This document shows, one piece after another, positions 6,422 to 8,402 of a DNA stretch of 8,402 nucleotides (within the stretch, counting starts at the first letter, position 1; every line of letters starts with the position of its first letter). The position numbers and the translations under genes were made by a program. The notes under the pieces are model-generated. The model made no database searches and was not told the origin of the DNA. It worked only from the letters and a program-made list of their open reading frames with translations. This DNA is from Dehalococcoidia bacterium. Its GTDB lineage: Bacteria; Chloroflexota; Dehalococcoidia; Dehalococcoidales; W498. The stretch is taken from NCBI GenBank assembly GCA_030608125.1, contig JAUWEU010000026.1, forward strand, positions 1-8,402, given 5' to 3'.

Positions 6422-6580
6422 TTATTTAAGAGGGTTCCAGCCTTGGCTTAACCTCAGGTTTTGCCTCAGGGTAACCCAGGGGGCAACATCCAAAACAAGC
6501 TCTATAGTTTTGTTATCTACCGGGGTAGTTTTATACTTGCCGATACTCCTTCTAGTTTTAATCGCTTCTAGAACTTCCAT
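6422..6580 (-). pseudogene. Nitroreductase-family pseudogene with large internal deletion
   Basis: On the - strand an ATG at 6580, with AAAGGG 6 bp upstream, opens a frame starting MEVLEAIKTRRSIGKYKTT, then PVDNKTIELVLDVA. This is the classic FMN-binding N-terminus of nitroreductases (RRSxRxY, with Gly for the second Arg). After about 33 codons the similarity stops and the frame runs to a TAA at 6422. In another frame, 6479 to 6426 encodes LGYPEAKPEVKPRLEPS and a stop, the typical GYP-Pro/Lys-rich C-terminus of the same family. The gene has therefore lost its middle (intact members are about 170-200 codons), and the two ends are joined out of frame near 6479-6485. The 52-residue product of the first frame cannot be an active enzyme. 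The left-over ribosome site and 5' end may still be translated, just ahead of the SpoIIM-family gene. Confidence 0.82.
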
Positions 6581-6608
6581 CTGAATCCCTTTAGCTTTTT
6601 ATTAGGCA

Positions 6609-6683
6609 ACCCTCCCCCTTTATTCCCCTCCCTTCATAAGGGCAGGGGGAATTGGTTTGTTTAGAGGGACTTCGTCCCTCTAA
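6609..6683 (-). repeat. Intergenic composite hairpin repeat, copy 3 (reverse)
   Basis: Read on the - strand, this repeats copy 1. Hairpin 1 is a 10-bp stem pairing 6683-6674 with 6670-6661 around a GAA loop, as in copy 1. Hairpin 2 pairs C tracts (6649-6645, 6642-6638) with G tracts (6634-6630, 6628-6625). An AATAAA spacer and G5-A-G3 then run to 6610. The G runs at 6632-6630, 6628-6625, 6618-6614 and 6612-6610, with loops of 1, 6 and 1, form a quadruplex motif on the sense strand of the genes downstream. It lies just ahead of the nitroreductase pseudogene's ribosome site. Confidence 0.75.
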
Positions 6684-6710
6684 GACTTTCTTTTCTCTAG
6701 GAAACCGCTG

Positions 6711-6739
6711 TATTCCCCTCCCCTTGACAAGGGGGAAAG
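6711..6739 (-). repeat. Fragment of the composite repeat (hairpin 2 only)
   Basis: On the - strand this reads TTTCCCCC, TTGTC, AAGGGGAGGGG, AATA: the hairpin-2 half of the element, with a stem CCCCTT/AAGGGG around a short loop. No hairpin 1 follows it in the right place, and the next full copy begins 27 bp further on. It appears to be a decayed or nested partial copy, which would make this gap a repeated insertion site. Confidence 0.5.
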
Positions 6740-6765
6740 TTTTGAGAGAAGCTTTGCTTTTCTTT

Positions 6766-7404
6766 TTATTCCTCTTCCCAGGCATCCTTACCTATAAGGG
6801 AGACAAAGCGGCACCCGCCTAAATTCTCAACTATCTCCTTCTTCCTGCGCTTGGTAATTTTATATAACTCCTGCACAAAGAGCGAACCGACAGGAATCAC
6901 CAACCGGCCACCTATTGCTAGCTGAGCTAGAAGATCAGCCGGCACCCTGGGAGCACCAGCGGTAACTATTATGGCATCATAAGGTGCCTCCCTCTGCCAC
7001 CCCAAAGTCTCCTCAGCTAGGTGCACCACAATATTGGTATAACCCAGACTATCCAACACACTCCTAGCTGACTCAGCCAGAGCTGGCAGGCGCTCGGTTG
7101 TAATCACTAACCGGGCTAACTCGGCAAGAATAGCCGCCTGATAGCCACTGCCCGTGCCTACTTCCAGTACCTTTTCATTGCCAGTAAGCTCCAACGCTTC
7201 AGTCATAAGGGCAATAATAAAAGGTTGTGAGATTGTCTGGTCAAAACCGATAGGAAGCGGTCTATCCTCATAGGCTAAATACTGCTCCTCTGGTGGCACA
7301 AAAAGTTCCCGAGGGACACAAGCCATGGCGGCTAATACCCGCTCATCTCTAATCTCAATACTAAGGTGCTCAATTAAGCTAGCTCTTGCCGCTTCAAAGT
7401 CCAT
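6766..7404 (-). CDS. pcm: Protein-L-isoaspartate O-methyltransferase
   Basis: Pcm uses S-adenosylmethionine to methylate isoaspartyl residues in aged cytoplasmic proteins, starting their repair. At 212 residues it has normal length. Visible motifs are VPRELFVPPEEQYLAYEDRP (30-48), PLPIGFDQTISQP (49-61), SAM motif I VLEVGTGSGYQAA (79-91), the VITTERL acidic loop (100-106), DAIIVTAGAPRVP (143-155), GGRLVIPVG (165-173) and the C-terminal FVSLIGKDAW. The usual GDG of the second SAM-binding loop reads AEE (130-132, in HLAEETLGW). This keeps an acidic residue but is atypical. The ribosome site is weak (GGTGAT). The gene starts 24 bp after the small membrane-protein gene, in line with the recombinase, suggesting a three-gene unit. 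Its end runs into the repeat block. Confidence 0.95.
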   Translation of the reverse strand: MDFEAARASLIEHLSIEIRDERVLAAMACVPRELFVPPEEQYLAYEDRPLPIGFDQTISQPFIIALMTEALELTGNEKVLEVGTGSGYQAAILAELARLVITTERLPALAESARSVLDSLGYTNIVVHLAEETLGWQREAPYDAIIVTAGAPRVPADLLAQLAIGGRLVIPVGSLFVQELYKITKRRKKEIVENLGGCRFVSLIGKDAWEEE

Positions 7405-7428
7405 AAGAGCATCACCGTCAGAACAAGG

Positions 7429-7704
7429 CTAGGCTAAAACCAAAGCTAGTACCACTAGAATAGCCAGTATTATCCCTGCCAGAATGCCAATCCTTTGCAG
7501 TTCAGTAACTATATAGGGGTAGCGAGCTACAGTCTGCGTTACCTTTGGGGTCAGCACACTTGGTGAAGGAGCCGAGACAACAGGCTGAGAAACCGGCTCA
7601 TAAGTTTGAGAAACAGGTTGCTGGGCAGCTATAGCTGAAGAGTCCCGCCTCCTTTTCCTTTTCTTACTTTGAGATAGGTGCTTACGCTGTGATTTACCTG
7701 GCAT
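7429..7704 (-). CDS. Small basic single-pass membrane protein (91 aa)
   Basis: I do not recognise a named family. The protein starts MPGKSQRKHLSQ, followed by a very basic stretch, KKRKRRR (14-20). A Pro/Ser/Val-rich low-complexity linker (about 28-55) follows, then YPYIVTELQRIG and a C-terminal hydrophobic segment IGILAGIILAILVVLALVLA (72-91) that ends the protein. This is the layout of a C-tail-anchored protein with a positively charged cytoplasmic end, which could touch nucleic acid, ribosomes or lipid head groups. A TTG at 7710 could extend the frame by two codons, but the GGGAGG at 7711-7716 abuts it with no spacing, whereas the ATG at 7704 is 6 bp away and is the better start. It sits 23 bp after the recombinase and 24 bp before pcm. 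Confidence 0.75.
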   Translation of the reverse strand: MPGKSQRKHLSQSKKRKRRRDSSAIAAQQPVSQTYEPVSQPVVSAPSPSVLTPKVTQTVARYPYIVTELQRIGILAGIILAILVVLALVLA

Positions 7705-7710
7705 CCACAA

Positions 7711-7716
7711 CCTCCC
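7711..7716 (-). promoter_or_regulatory. Ribosome binding site that decides the start of the small membrane protein
   Basis: GGGAGG on the - strand lies 6 bp upstream of the ATG at 7704 and directly touches the alternative TTG at 7710, so it supports the ATG. Confidence 0.6.
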
Positions 7717-7727
7717 TTAAATACATA

Positions 7728-8402
7728 CTACTTAGCCCGGGGGTGGGATTTCTCATAGGTGCGCCGGACATGCTCAGTAGTAAGATGAGTGTAAACTTGG
7801 GTAGTAGAGATATTGGCGTGACCCAATAATTCTTGAACTGACCTCAGGTCAGCCCCACCACTCAGCATATGAGTAGCAAAGCTGTGTCTTAGAGTATGTG
7901 GAGTAACCTGAACACCTAGGTCAGCCGATTTAGCGTATCCTTTTAATATTTGCCAAAAGCCTTGCCTAGTCAACCGGTCACCACGGCGGTTAACAAACAA
8001 AGCCCTCTCAGCCTCGTTATGCACCAGGTGAGGACGAGTTTCTTTTACATATTCCCCCACTGCCAAAGCTGCTTGTTCATAAATGGGGATAAGTCGCTCC
8101 TTATGCCCCTTACCAAAGCAGCGCACATAACCACCTTCCGTATCTACATCACCCAAGTTCAAGGACACTAACTCACTCACTCTCATCCCACTGGCATATA
8201 ATAACTCTAACATTGCTCTATCCCTCTTTGCTTCCGTTGTGGACAACTTGGTTGGTTGCTCCAGCAAAAGGCGAACCTGGCTAATTGAGATAGGATGAGG
8301 CAGCGACTTCCCCACCTTAGGTGAACCCACATTCTGAGCTGGGTTATCCTTGATATTACCCTCAGCTACCATAAAACTAAAGAAAGACTTGGTAGCAGCT
8401 AC
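7728..8402 (-). CDS. Xer-type site-specific tyrosine recombinase, N-terminus outside the window
   Basis: XerC/XerD-family enzymes cut and rejoin DNA at dif-like sites to resolve chromosome dimers; relatives serve integrons, phages and plasmids. The frame is open to the right edge. The ten codons before the first ATG (8372) read VAATKSFFSF, a normal Xer core-binding sequence, so that ATG is internal and about 80-90 N-terminal residues are missing. In the visible 224 residues the whole catalytic set is present: Arg74 (ASGMRVSEL), Lys98 (GKGHKERLIP), His169 and Arg172 (HTLRHSFATH), His195 (LLGHANISTTQ) and Tyr204 (VYTHL). The short C-terminus after the Tyr (RRTYEKSHPRAK) and the KDNPA...SPK linker fit a housekeeping XerC/XerD rather than a phage integrase. 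XerC and XerD cannot be told apart here. No dif-like site is seen, and it seems co-transcribed with the two genes that follow. Confidence 0.92.
   Translation of the reverse strand, partial: VAATKSFFSFMVAEGNIKDNPAQNVGSPKVGKSLPHPISISQVRLLLEQPTKLSTTEAKRDRAMLELLYASGMRVSELVSLNLGDVDTEGGYVRCFGKGHKERLIPIYEQAALAVGEYVKETRPHLVHNEAERALFVNRRGDRLTRQGFWQILKGYAKSADLGVQVTPHTLRHSFATHMLSGGADLRSVQELLGHANISTTQVYTHLTTEHVRRTYEKSHPRAK

Noticed and set aside
6744..6764. Hairpin with following T run, like a rho-independent terminator on the + strand
   Set aside because: No + strand gene lies upstream, the stem is A/T- and G-T-rich, and on the - strand no T run follows it.
6591..6785. 64-codon frame on the - strand after pcm (MPGKRNKKKSKASL...)
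   Set aside because: It lies almost wholly inside repeat copy 3 and its fragment, overlaps the pcm 3' end, and its Pro/Gly/Arg-rich translation is what the C/G-tract hairpins produce.

Overview
The window is a gene-dense bacterial chromosome fragment. The protein mix and intergenic repeat style fit an uncultured Dehalococcoidia-like member of the Chloroflexota: an electron-transfer flavoprotein pair, an EF-G paralogue, SpoIIM/DUF350 membrane proteins without sporulation genes, and C-rich/G-rich hairpin repeats between genes. This placement is an inference from gene content, not from a marker gene. No rRNA, tRNA, CRISPR array, transposase or phage structural gene is visible.

Layout. Positions 1-2141 on the + strand hold etfB (5' end cut by the window edge), a 63-residue protein of unknown function, a repeat-bearing leader, and etfA. 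The encoded heterodimer passes electrons from flavin dehydrogenases to the quinone pool or other acceptors. The dehydrogenase and quinone-oxidoreductase partners are not in the window. Everything from 8402 down to 2185 is on the - strand and meets etfA tail to tail. In transcription order it comprises: a Xer-type tyrosine recombinase (N-terminus outside the window), a small basic single-pass membrane protein, protein-L-isoaspartate O-methyltransferase, a repeat block, a nitroreductase pseudogene, a SpoIIM-family membrane protein, a duplicated DUF350-like membrane protein, a second repeat block, a secreted transglutaminase-like protein with a C-terminal membrane anchor, and an EF-G-like GTPase with its own promoter.

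Two things stand out. First, three intergenic regions carry copies of one composite element, plus a fragment of a fourth. It has a short hairpin, then a C-tract/G-tract hairpin, then a short A/T spacer and more G tracts. Two copies supply four G tracts in a row on the sense strand of the gene downstream, a G-quadruplex motif, and the clearest one lies just ahead of etfA. Second, the 159-bp stretch ahead of the SpoIIM gene is a nitroreductase gene with its middle deleted. Its first ~33 codons and last ~18 codons survive, joined out of frame. The EF-G-like protein lacks the catalytic switch-II histidine, which marks it as a specialised paralogue rather than the housekeeping factor.
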